Shown here in pieces: positions 13,100 through 26,000 of a DNA stretch of 64,000 bases. The notes below the pieces were generated by a model. That model was given only the letters and a program-made list of their open reading frames with translations. It searched no databases and was not told the origin of the DNA. The translations under genes were made by a program, and so were the position numbers. The stretch is from Galbula dea. Taxonomy: Eukaryota > Chordata > Aves > Piciformes > Galbulidae. Position 1 is the first letter of the stretch, and every line of letters starts with the position of its first letter. The stretch spans positions 124,001-188,000 of the forward strand of contig VWZX01010908.1 in assembly GCA_013399015.1 (NCBI GenBank), given 5' to 3'.

Positions 13100-14074
13100 A
13101 AACCCCAGAAGTGCAGCTTTTATTAGCCAGCTTTACAGTCTCTTGTATACAGTACATTGCACAGTTCCACCTCCACTGCTTCACTCTGCTCTGGTGCCTT
13201 CCACGGTGCAGCAGAATCAAGGCAAGTTACAGAACAACTGCTGAGTCTCTAGCCAAAGAAACAGAAGATGGAACCTTGCTTTCAGAATGAACATCCAAAT
13301 TCCCATGTACAATTTGCAGTAGACTCTGTAAATGAGCTTGATCTAGAAGCTAGATGACAGTGAAGGGGGGGAAAAAATCGTTTAAACTATCAAGTTTCCT
13401 CTTGAAATGTCTTTTCCCAAGGCACTGTGAACAAGACTGTCAGCAGCTCTCCAGGACTGAAAACACCAATGGGAAGAGGAATATTTCACACAACAACCAC
13501 CAGCACATCAGCATCTATTCTCTTAGTCTTTCCCTTAAACAACACACCCCAGCAATTTGTTTGGTCCTTTGAGGCGGGGGGGAAATCCAATTTCTCTTCT
13601 TCTGCAACATCACATAGCTGTACTGAATACACCTAGAAGTCAAAGCTTTGTTGGATTGTTTAACCCTTTCACTGTCACTAAAGGTTTCTCCTCACTGGCT
13701 GCAAATTCACCTGGCCTATTCCAAAAGTAAAAGAAGAAAGGGTTCAAAATCAAGCAAAGCCCTGTGTTTTTCAAGAGGAAACCATGCAAGAGTACATAAA
13801 AAGGCAAAATTGGCTACTTGAAAACCAAGAATTGTTTTGAATGCATTGGCCAAGGAAAAGAAACTGCAAAGTTTACAAGAAAAACTGATGGGCAGTGCTA
13901 GTCAATCCAGATGGTCTTTAATCCTGTTTGAAATGACAACACATACAGTCTCACACAATACAATTTCATCTTGACTGCAAGAGACACTCCTGTGTGATGC
14001 CTTCAGCATGACAGAATTACTGGGCAAAAAAAAAACCAAAACAAAACAAAACAAAAGAGAAAGAAAATTGGCAT
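13100..14074 (-). other. MACO1: 3' UTR of MACO1 with poly(A) signal
   Basis: Sequence following the TGA of MACO1 on the minus strand. An AATAAA hexamer (TTTATT on the plus strand) lies at 13119-13124 in a 'GGCTAATAAAAGCTGC' context, about 950 bases beyond the stop codon. The exact cleavage site is not visible. Another minus-strand AATAAA near 12377-12382 could serve a longer form. Confidence 0.65.
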
Positions 14075-17000
14075 TCATTTCTTCAAGGGCTGATAAACAG
14101 AGGCATTGGGGTCAAGTCCAGAAGGGCTGGTCTCCACAAATTTGGAAGAGTAATGTGGGGAAACAGGACTCAGAGTGCTGGTGGCTGCAGTGTATGTTAT
14201 GCTGGGCATTACTGCCATAACTTCTGCAATCTTCTGTTTTAGGTCCTTGATTTCCTGATCTTTTTGAATGATTTGCCCTGCAAACAGCAGAATAATATCA
14301 CTTAGAACCAGGAATGTGTTTTCACCCTTCACCAACTGCTCTGTGGTAAGAGCTGATGAAGGAAAATACCCAAGACATTCAGTGCTCTAACATGACTCAG
14401 TACAAGCACAACTCACACAACCCCTGCTTTCTGTTGAACTGTCTTTACTCACCCACAGCAGCTTGCCCAGGGTCACCTCCAGCTGCCTTGGCAATCTCTC
14501 CACACAAGGAGACTCCACAGCCTCTCTGCAAAGCCTGGACCAGGGCTCTGCACCCTCACCTTCTCCTCCTGCTCAGGTGGAACCTCCTGGGTTCCAGTTT
14601 GTGCCCAGTGCCCCTTGGCCTGGCCCTGGGCACCACTCAGCAGAGTCTGGCCCCAGCCTCTTGCCCCCAGCCTTCAGCTCTTGCTCAGCATTGAGCAGCT
14701 CCCCTGTGGGGCTGCTCTTCTCCAGGCTAAGCATCCCCAGGGCTCTCAGCCTTTCCTCCTGCCAGAGATCCTCCAGTGCCCTCAGCATCTTCCTAGCCTC
14801 TGCTGGACTCTCTCCAGTAAAGAGAGTCTGTGGATTCTCTTTGTTCCTGCAACCAAGTAAACTTCCACAGGGAAATCAAACAGGTACTAAAAGAGAAGGT
14901 GATTTGATTTTTGCTTCATGTTTGCACAGCTGAACAAAGGGCAGCCCGGGAAGGGTTTATACTGGTCCCATGCTCCCTCTGGTGGCTGCAAAACCAGCCC
15001 AGACACGGACACCAGTGCCCCTCCTCACGTCACCAGGGAGGAGTTTAAAACAGGTTCGGTTATTTCCTCCTCTGCACATTTAGGCTGCATTTACTTCAGA
15101 GTACCACAGTATTATTTGGATTCAAGGACAGGGGCTCAACAAACGGCAGCTATTATTTTATCTTCTAGCTTTTGTTCAAAAGAAGTTCTCCAGCTTGGAG
15201 GTAATGGTTTATAAAATAGAGAAAATCATCATAATTGAACTTAAATGCCTATCTTGACATTTATTGTCTTCAGTTCAACAGCTTGGGGAAATCAGGTCAG
15301 TTGAGCAGCTGCATTGCTTTGGCTCCCATTCACAAAGCTGCAAAACTCACAAAAAGCTACTGAAAGCTGAAATGCTGAGTGGGGGCTGTAGCCCACCCAG
15401 AAAAATAACCAACAATAAAAAAAACCCCAGCAGGATCTTCTTTTTGTTCTATTTTCATGATCTGAACCACTATAATCATAGCATCCTAGAGCAGTCTGGC
15501 TTGGAAGGGACCTTAAAGATCACCCTAGTTCCAACCCCCCTGCCATGGGCAGGGATGCCACACACCAGCCCAGGTTGCCCAGGGCCACATCCAGCCTGTC
15601 CTTGAACACTGCCAGGGATGGGGCAGCCACAACCTCTCTGGGCAACCTGTTCCAGTGCCTCAGCACCCTCAGAATGTGTTGAATCCAAGTATCCCACCTT
15701 ACCTTGGGCAATCTCAAGCTGCCTTTTTGCATCTCCTAATGCAGAGAACAGATCCAGCTTGATTCTTGTCTCTGCACTCAGGCTGTTCTCTAAGTGCTGT
15801 GTTTTATCCTGCATGGCTGAAAGTGCTGACATTAACACCTCTGTATCCTTCTCATTTTCCTTGTACTTCCTCAGTTCCTGGAGGAGCAATTAGACAAATG
15901 TTATTCTCATTGACTTTACACACGAGATAGATACTGAGAACTCTTCTTTTCCTCTTCCCCACAGCACACCACTGGGCCTGGTATTAATGCTGTAAAATTA
16001 AAATGATGGTTAATTAAGGACACTGTAATATTACCTCCAGTAATTATACATGACCATCAAACAAGCAATTAAAGCCATATTGTACAATGCATAATTACAG
16101 TGTGGTGAGCAAGTACCATTTCCTCTGCTGCTCAGTCCTCTAGCCTCTGTACTGAGACCTTCCACCCAGGAACCCTGCTCAGCACTTCCAAGTGGCAGCT
16201 AAGCAACCACATGGTGCTCTCAGCCAGGCTGTGGGACATGAAAACACTTCCCCCAAGTCAAATGGCTAGAATGGAGACTGATCTCTTGCTAGACACTTGA
16301 ATGTGACAGTGAGAACAAGCATTTTAAGCTATTTCAATTGGCTGATGGGAGAGATGTCTTGGAAATCATGGAATGGTTTGAGTTGGAAAGGACCTTTACA
16401 GGTCATCTAGTCCAACCCCTCTGCACTTAGCAGGGGCACCTATAGCTAGATCAGCCCCAAACAACCTGACCTGGTATGGTTCCAGGGTTGAGGCATCTAC
16501 CACCTCTCTGAGCAACCTCTTCCAGTGCTTCAGCACCCTCACTGTGAAAAATCTCCTTACATCCAGTCTAAACCTCCCCTCCTTTAGTTTAAAGCCACTC
16601 CCCCACGTCCTATTGCAACAAACCCTGCTAAAGTCTGTCTCCATTTTTCTTACAGGCTCCCTTTAAGTCCTGAAAGGCTGCAACAAGCTTTCCCTTCTCT
16701 CAGAACACTTCCCACATTGAACTTAACTGTGCTGCAGACCCAGAAATTGAGAGGAGAGAAATGGAGGGAGCCAGTGTTCTGCACAGGAGGGAGAGGCACC
16801 TTGTGGCTGGGAAATATGCAGTAATGTTTGGGGTAAGAAAAAAACCCAAAACAATCATAATATTTTTGGGCTTGGAAGGGACCTTTAAAGGTCATCAAAT
16901 AATAGACATAAAACCAAGCTGTATACTTTTAAATGAAGGCAGAATAATCCAACAGGGGAAACAGAACAAAAAGCTCCTCTAATAGTTTGAAGATGCTGAT

Positions 17001-20000
17001 AAAATCAAAATCCCTGATTACAGCTGCTTTTAATTATTGGAAAGCCATGGTCATATTCTCCATGGATAAACTGCACTTGTTTTCAAGGGTTTGGTAAGCC
17101 AGCAGCAACAAGGCTGCATGTGTTATTTGGAAACAAGCTGACAATAACACCAAGTGGATTCTGAAAAGCATCTCAAGAAGTGTAAGACATTAAAAATACA
17201 TATTCATGCAGATCCTCAGCTGGCAGTCCAAGTACATCTTTAGGAACAGACATTTTAAAGGTCAGCTTCATCTCACACATTGGAGCTCTCAAACTCTAAC
17301 ATGCCAGACAAAGTGTCTGCTACAAGTCTACCACAATGTACTTTCAATATTCAAGCACTTGCACCAAAAACCCCCATAAATCTATCTGGCCAGTGACTCA
17401 GACTGCATTGAGTAAGCAATCTGACTTGCTAGCAGTGAAATTTATGATGACAGAGACTGGCAACAAGCTCCTCACATTAGACAAAAATATGTTATTGAGT
17501 GGATTAGATTCTGAGCCTACCCAGAATGTTGGTTGAGGGGAGGGGGAGAAAAATCAATCTAAGCAATTGAATGGTGTGGAACTGAGGCTATTAACCTTTC
17601 TCATACCCACATCCTTACAAAGCCTGATGCAAGATACGTAAGATAGACCTCTGAAGAGCATCGCTGCCTCTTATGTAGATCCACCAGCTCCAGAGGGCTG
17701 AAAGCACTCATTGTGATGCTGCTCTCAGCCCCTGGTGCTCTCTCATTACCTGAACTTTCATTTCTAGCTCTCGTATCTGATCTTCCTTCAGCTTCATGTC
17801 GATTGTTAGCTTCTTGCACTCTGTCTCCAGCTCTCGGATGCGGCTGCGGAGAGTTTCCGTGCATTCTCCTCTGCAGGAGACAAAAACATTGAGAGAAGGT
17901 GAACTAAGAACCAGGCTGGCATCCCTAAACTGCCTATAAGATGCAAATGAATACAAATATTGAAGGATAAAAAAAAAGGAAGCTAACTTGGCTCATTTCA
18001 GCAAGAGAATTTCCCTTAAGGCAAAGGCAAACAGCTGCCAAAAGTTCCTCAATGTTGTGCCTCAAGTATTAGAGCATTTGGAATATTTATGGAGTAGGGA
18101 GAACAGAAAAGCAGAAATACTTCCTTTCTAGACCCTTGGAGCACTGCAGATTAAAGTCATGCACACCTGTGCCACGCTTTCAGCTTGAGAAACCTCCTAT
18201 CTCTACATCACAGTGTTTGGTAGTGACTGGCTAGAGCAGAAATCCCTCAAGACGTGAGATCAAGACAGTATTTTGGCTAACATCACTGCAGGACTCCTCG
18301 ACTCAGACTCCCCACATGAAAGAGGATGTTCCTTTCTCCAAAGCAGACTGACCCACACAGGGTACAACAGCTCTGTTAGCCCAATCAAGAGGTAATTTAG
18401 AGCTTACTCATCCTTTACACCCCCTAAATGTAACCCATGTGAGTACTGAGACTCAGCTTCATGGAAGATCTAGCTCTCCCACTGCCTTAACAGAAATAAA
18501 CCTCTTAACATAACTAACACCTTGGTTTGATTGGGGTTTTTTTGGTTTTCAATCAAATGCAGACCATCCCTTTATGCTTTATTATAGAGAAGAGTGAAAA
18601 ATGCCTCCCCAAATCCCTCCCAAACACACTGCAGTCATTTTCTGGAGTGGAGCTTGCTTCTGGGGTAGACCAAAAGTACCTTGTAGCAGCAGCAAATGCG
18701 ACAGCACGTGCAGCAGTTGCTTCTTCCAACTTCTTTCTTTTCTTTTCTTCCATTAATTGTTTTTCTACAAATGCTCTGGCCTCCTGCTCTGCCTTTAGCT
18801 TCTTCTCCAACTGGCTGATCATCTGTTTGTCTTTTTGTTTCATTTGTACAGCATTGTGTAATCTGGAAGGTAACAGGTATGGGATTTAACAGACCTTCCT
18901 TACTCCAACTCAACTGCTGTCAACGGTCCCCAGTGAGTCTTGCTGGATTGGCAGACAAATGCCTCAAGCTCTGGAGAGTCTTCCTGTACTAGTTCCCCTT
19001 TAGCAGACCACAGGCATCAGCAAGTACTTTAGAGAGCTGGGTAGCAACACCTACTTGTTCTGCAGCAGCTCGTTTTCCTGCCGGAGCTGTCCGATTTCAG
19101 AGCGAATTCCCCGCTCTGTGTTAGTCAGAGAACTGAGCTGGCTACGCAGCTCCTGCTCCACCTGCCTGCTGGCCTGCAGGTCAGCCTTTAGCTTTTTAAT
19201 ATCTTGTTCCAACCTAAGAATTAAAAAAAACACATCTTAAAAGACAATTTCAACTTGATTTCCCAGCTCCCCAAAGGTTCAAGCAGGTTATGTACAAATA
19301 AGCAGAGTAAACATCCCAGCACCTGCCAACCCCTCCCCAAACCCTTCACTCTTCAAATAAGCTCTCAAATTCTCTATCCTGGCTAAATAATAACAATATA
19401 AGACTACATATATAGCTTTATGTACAGCTACACACACACTTCAGAACCTCCCACCAGAGTTTTGTTTTCCTCTGTGTGCTGCAGAGCTGTAAACCAAATC
19501 CTATGGAACTGTAGCTTTCCTCTGGAAGCAGAAGGGAAATGGTTAAGTCTGAGAAGTTGTAAACAGGGACATGCAAACATAGGAACAAATTCTACTTTTC
19601 TCAGCAAATGAGTTTTATTTGTTAGCTTTAGCTGAAGTCTCACCTCAATGTGTTCTTGAAGCACAGGATGTGCTTTGCTGAATAAAAAGAGGATGTGCTA
19701 AGTCACTGACAGCTCAGGAGCCAGTAAATTTAGCTTTAATTGCTCCTGAACAGAGCCCATCTGCTAGACACTTAATTGTAGCTTTAGAAAGTTCTTGAAG
19801 ACTCCTGGAAGCTTATTAATGAAAGTCTTTTTAACCAAAATAGGGTAAATAAACCACAAGTTTCTAAATAATAAGCTCAGCTTATTGTGTTCCTCACATT
19901 TCCTAAGTAAGGTTATTGATTCCTAGGATAAAAACACATCATAGGTGGATAATCAACCACTTTTATGAGCACTCTGTTACACACTTCTTTAAAGCAAATA

Positions 20001-23000
20001 TGCCTCCCATTCACACATAAACCTCCTTTGTTCCATCAGTTATTGATTCAAAGGTTTTGAAATGTTCAGAAAGAAGACAGAGGCATTTTTATTTCTATAC
20101 AGAACCAGTGGCAGCCAAACATTAAGACTGGGGGAAAATAGCCACAAATGCCAAAATGAACTGCCCTTATTGGCATTCCCCAGCACAGACAAATGGTTAT
20201 AGCTTCTGGTGCTCAGAATGAAAACAACTAGATCTTTTGGGCTTCAGGGCTGGAAAAATATCAGCCTGAAACCCTAGTGAGAGATGTAAAGATAGGTGGT
20301 CTAAGAACATCCAGGGTGAATGAATCAAGAGGTTAAATGTGGCATCCTGAAACTCATGGAAATCCATGACAGTACAGCTGTAATGGGCTCAGACTGCACC
20401 AAAGAGGTTTACTGGCTGAATTCATGGCAGAAACAGCCTAGAAAGGAGTGTGGTCTGTAACACACTGCTCCAACTCAAAAAATGTTCAGATCACAGTTTC
20501 ACTTCCTAGTTAAGCTGGAACTGTCCTGCTGGCAAGATGAATTCTTTTCAATAGAGAATAAACTGTGGTCAAATGCACCTTTAGAGCAAAAGCCCAACAA
20601 AACCAACATAAACCCCAACTTCCACTTAGTAGGCAAACAGTAATAGTACAAAGCAAATACACATTTCCTACTGAAGATCACAAATCATTTCAACACCCTG
20701 GACTCTGCTGGAGGAAGAAAAGAATTTGCAAACTTAACCAAATATTCATTCAAGCATGTAACCATAGCACACAATCCAAAAATGGAAACCCCATCAGCAG
20801 ACACCACTGGGGATCTATTTTCACCAGGTTCAGTATGTTAAGTGACAGAGCTGGGCAGCTGTTGAGCAATGACTATTCAATTTAATCTTCCAACAAGCAG
20901 TAACTAAGTGGTTTAGAGCAAGCTTACTAACTGAAGAGAGCAAGATGCTGTATTAACATTAACAGAACATTACCAGACTTGTCTGCTGCTTGGGTTTAAT
21001 ATGGGTTTTCATAAATGGGTGAAAAAATGGTCAGCAGGGCAACATAAAGGAATGTACCCAAACCACACACACTTTACACTGACAAGAACCCAGAAATCAT
21101 TTCACTATACATGTCTGCAATAAATTGATAACTGAAAACAAGCCAGCTGCAAACAACCTTTTCCCTATAACACAGACTAGGATTTATCTGGAGTATTTAG
21201 GATTCCAGGAAAAGCAGCACTGATCAGGTGAAGCCCAAAGCCTGGCACAGGACAAGCTGAATTTGTATTTTTGGCAACAGAGTACTGACATTAGTTCAAA
21301 CCTCTTGAGCCATCTGGTTCATGGCATTCCTGCTGGTTTCAGTGAGGGCTCTGTACCTGCAGTGCTCACGGGGCTGGTCCAGACTCTGCTGGAAAGATGA
21401 AACCTGCATGATCTGTAGAGTGCACATAAATGTGTCTGAACCAGGAGAAAAGAGGTGAGGCCACAAGCCACACAGCCTTGCTGTTTACTCAGCACAGAGC
21501 AAAGTGTCCAGCCAGAGCTGTGTACATTAGATCTGGGAGAACTGGGAGCAGGAAGTGTTGCAGGCTTATGACACAGCACTGAGAGGCTGCCTGAACACAG
21601 AGCCAAAGCCTCTTGGATGTCCTTTCTGCCTTAACTTTTCAAGCATGCTCCAAGTGTCAGATATCCATCCTTATTTACTCTGAAGGACCACAGGAGACAC
21701 TGCTAACTTCTACAGGAAACATGAGACAGACCTGACATTATTTATGACTTCCACTGTAAATCACAAAAGTCAACATTAAACTCTAACAGGAGCTGAGCAA
21801 ACCCTGGTGCCTCCATGGTTCATGAAAAACCAGGAGCCACACTGCTAGACCACATTCCAACAGAGGAGTGCTGCCTGGGAGCAGCTGGCACCATTCTCCT
21901 GCAAGCCTTCCTCCACCAAACATTGCCAAGAGGAGGTTCTTCTCCTTAGACACTGCTACCAAGGTGTAATGGGGGAACTATGCACCCTGTGTGTCCATTA
22001 AAGCACAAAGCCTCCCATTAACTAGCCACCACAAATGAGCTCACAGGAGGCTCAGGAGTCCCAGAGTGGCAATTTAACCAGTCCCAACTTACTCTAATCA
22101 AAGGATTCCAGTTCTTCCACACAGCTGATTTCCTCAGACCAAAATGCAGTTAAGAGTTATTATTCTGTCATGAAACAATCTCTCCTGCCAGCACAGATGA
22201 CCCAATTTACACAGGCAAAAGACAAAACAATGCATGTAAAGCATGAGCAATCTACAGTGAGTGAACTACTGCAGTGCAATTCCAAAGGGGCAGCAGAGAA
22301 TTAATAGAAAACTAATCTCTTGCAAGCCAGTCACAGACAAAACTTCTGAACAAGTGCATCCACCCATGGACCTGCTTAGAAATAAGTTATAAAATAAGAT
22401 TTTAATTACTTCTTTTCACTATGCTGTACTTTTTGCTATAGCTTGAAACACCAGAGCAGGTTTTCTGCAGCTTGCAGAGCAAGTAAATGCTCCTTCCTAT
22501 CTGAAATGAATTAGAAAGCTAATAATCCATCCTAATGCAAGAGCCAAATGTTTCCTATGTGGTTCCTCTCCCAGGCTGGCCACAATTAGCTAGAGATACA
22601 ACTTCATTTTAAAGAAGAATAAAGAAGGACATGAAGTCAGTTCCCCTCAAACCTGCCTGTCCTCCTTGCATTCTCAGGTGTGGAACCACATTCTTAAGCT
22701 CTCTCACAAAGTCCAGTCATTTTCCCCTGTGGCATGACAAGTAAAGCTCTTCTCTGCACACAGACAGAGCTCATCCATCATTTTCACAACAGATTAACCC
22801 CACCCTTTCTGCTGTTCCCTTTCTAAAATGAAAGTACATCATCAGGGTAAACCAATACACCACCAGCAAAGAAAGCTTTGCTGTTCCAAGCACAGACTAG
22901 TGTGTGGAGCTTTCCCTCCTCCCTCCCCTAGCAGCCTGCACTCCTGTTACAATGACAAATGACCCAATAAAACAGCAATTTTTGGGGGTTATTATTATTC

Positions 23001-26000
23001 TTTCTACCATTTCATTTTCTGCTTAAGTCTCTTATTTCCAGGCTTATTGGAAATGTTATTTACAAAGGGAGGTGAAGAAAACCTGAGTTCTAGAAGATGC
23101 TTTTCTCTATTGCTCCACAACCTACAAGTCATTTTGACACACAACCATCTCTAAAGCAAGGCTTTAGCTGCAGATGATTACACTCTGCTGTTTATACAGC
23201 CAGGGCCCATTGCTTTCAGTTTGCCATTACTACAAATGCAGATTTACCCATTTTCTTTCCTCAGCACTACCACATACCATTCCTGATCTCACTGATGAAG
23301 AGATTTAATCAGTAATCACCTCCAAGACTGACTACTTCTCCAAATGCTTCAGGGGAGATGGATGGATCAACTTAAAGACAACTCAATTCAGCTTAATCCT
23401 CCTAAGTATTGATAACTGGTGAATAACACATTCCTGTTGCTTACTTCACTCAGCTACTGCAATGCCACCAGCAACTGGCAATTGCACACAAATTAAACAC
23501 AATTTATAGGAAAATTAAAGTTTTCAAAAACCCAGAAGGCACTCAGAGGCTTTTCTAAGAGCCCCATTTTCTCCTTTGCTCCATTCCTGTTGGCAGAAGC
23601 ATCTGCTGCAGTGAAGCTACTTCTTTTAAGTAGCCAATGTGATCCTGCAGCATTGAGGTTCTCCTGCTGTAACTAATATGCTGCTACTAGCAGCTCCTCA
23701 GAGCATTTTTCATTACCAAACAGGCAGTAATTCACAGAGGGAAAGCAGGGTTCCTTATTCTTTTCCCCCACAGAACTTATCTATGTAGCTGGCATCTCAG
23801 GAGGTTCTTCTGTTTCTGAACAGCCCAAGCACTATGCTGACAGTGGCTTCAAAATGCTCTGCTAGAAGGATCATCATTTCTAATTTACATTCCTAATTCT
23901 TCTGCTTTTCTCTTCCACACTTGCCTTCATTCCCACCATATGGCATCAATCTCTGACCATCTCTCCCCCCCACTGCAGCTGCCAGCAGAAAGCCTCCTGC
24001 TATCCCAATGCCATTTCAAGCAGGGGGGGATAAGCAAGCAGCAGCAATCACTTTGAGGACTTCAACAGTGCCACAGAAGAAGATGTACAATAATTAGCAT
24101 CAAATGGACAGGAATTTACATTCAAACCTTTAAGTCTGTCTCTGCAGGAAATATTCCATTTTACAACATCAAAATAAGATGGGGTAGAGCAGCCCTTGCT
24201 TCACAAGGAACCTTGCTTAGTTCAATTGCCAGAAGATGTCATCATTATCTCTGAGAATAATTAGTACAGAAGACAGCTTGTTTCAACACCTCCTGTGCCA
24301 AAGGCAAGACCTCTATGGCTACAAACAGCTTTGCCAAGCTGCACTGCCAGGTTTGTATGCATGGGTTTTGGTGGTGGGTTGGTTTGGGCTTTTTTAAGGG
24401 TGCAAATAGCTAGAGGCAGGACATGATTATTACTGTCTAATACATCAGATGAAAAAATAAACCTGCAGCAAGTACAGCTTGGACTTGTTCCATACTCCTA
24501 GAACATGAACAAAGCCTGGTGCACCTCCAAAGTGACAGTGAAACAGTAGCAAGAAGCCAACTTGCTCTGTACCTACTGAGGAGCAATACTAAGTGTAAAA
24601 TGTGCATATATATACACACACACACAGAGTGTATTGTGTTTATCCCTCCACTGGATCCCAACTACATCCTTGCTCTGGCCCAGGTACCAGAGTGCTGGGA
24701 AATCCACAGCTCAGATTCAATTCTAATTCTCAATTCAGTTCTAAGTGCTTGACAAGCAAACAGCAGATTTCAGCATCCAGCAGCAGCAGATATTCATTCC
24801 ATTGTAGGAACTAAAAAAACCAAAACACAAAAGCCAAGAGACAGGTTACTTTCAAGGCTGATCAGCATGGACAGAGCCTCTTGAATCCCTCTGCTCTAGC
24901 TCTCAAGATGATAGCATAATATTCACTCAAATACCTAGAGATGAGGATCAGCAACTTCTTCTAAACACACATGCACTACCCATTTACCAGAACCAAACCA
25001 AAAACTTACTTTCACATAGAGTAAGATTGTAGATGTAAAATATAAACTTAATTAGCAGCAGCCTTGCAGCTATAAATGTCACATCAAGTATTGAAGAGAA
25101 AAAGTTAACAAGCATGGAAGACTGTCTTGTTCTCCACAAGCCTCAGTCTCCACTGTCTCTAATAACCCCTGTTAATCCTCAGCAGTCATAAGGCATACTT
25201 CACATTTAATACTGGTTAGTCAGCTCAGGGAAGTCATTTGTGAACACAAAAGGAAAGCAGCTTGGCTTTGACATCCTGCTGTGAGTCTGCTGGACAAGAA
25301 CATATAAAAAGCATCTTTATTTGGAAGCTGAGCAGCTCTGAAAGTCAGACACAAATGCAGGACTTCACACAGCCCTTTTCAAGGGTACAGGACTGATGCT
25401 AAAAGTTTAATAACAGGAATGAGTAATACTACTGGAAGTGGAAAAGATCCTGAACAAAATGCCTGACACTCCAGGGAGAGGATAACTGACAACTTAAAGA
25501 GAAATAAACATGAATTTTTAAATTTCAAGTGCATTCCATCTCATCCAATCTGCCAGGTAAGTTTATCCTTCCCTTGGTGTAGGAGGTACATACTTCATCT
25601 GAATAGAAACACCATTTCATGACTGATTTCAGTCATTTACATCTGGAGGAAACTGTGAGCAGCAGCATGCAGGATCTTGGTGCTTTATGTGCTCCTGCCT
25701 TGTCTGCATGGGGCAATCAGTGTACAGTAGCACAAGAGTCACATCACACCCACACATCAGATCAAAACACTTGACAAACAAAAGGCTTCAGTAGCTTCAT
25801 CCACACTTCCAGGGCAGAATAAGGCTACACTGCACAAAGGCACTTTGAGAGTACACCAGTGGTGCACTGCATCCCTACCCAGTGAATGAGAGGAGCTAGG
25901 GTTGTGGAAGGACACATCCTCACTTCTGCATTAAAGACCCCACTCTGGACAGTGCCAGTGCCCACCTGGCCTAGGCTCACATCACAGACTAGAGAAATGT

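Larger units (their letters stand above)
1..13100. other. Gene-free region beyond the 3' end of MACO1
   Basis: I find no convincing exon here on either strand. Open frames are short, lack splice-flanked conserved peptides, and several are translations of CR1 copies. There is no CpG island, so the first exon of LDLRAP1, the next gene in the mammalian order, does not appear to start here. The stretch holds CR1 pieces at about 3256-3646, 4366-4395, 4448-4630, 7164-7532 and 8091-8152, MIR-like relics at about 2810-2935 and 5970-6035, and a 71-bp tandem duplication at 9247-9388. From 9.4 to 13.1 kb I see nothing I can name. Calling it intergenic is an inference; an intron of an unseen gene cannot be excluded. 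Confidence 0.6.

Noticed and set aside
1..13100. Search for LDLRAP1 exons, the expected neighbour
   Set aside because: No CpG-island first exon and no phosphotyrosine-binding-domain peptides found in any frame.
15476..15889. Frame joining macoilin exon 10 to further residues
   Set aside because: The part after the donor at 15703 is intronic CR1; the conserved protein continues in the exon at 14277.
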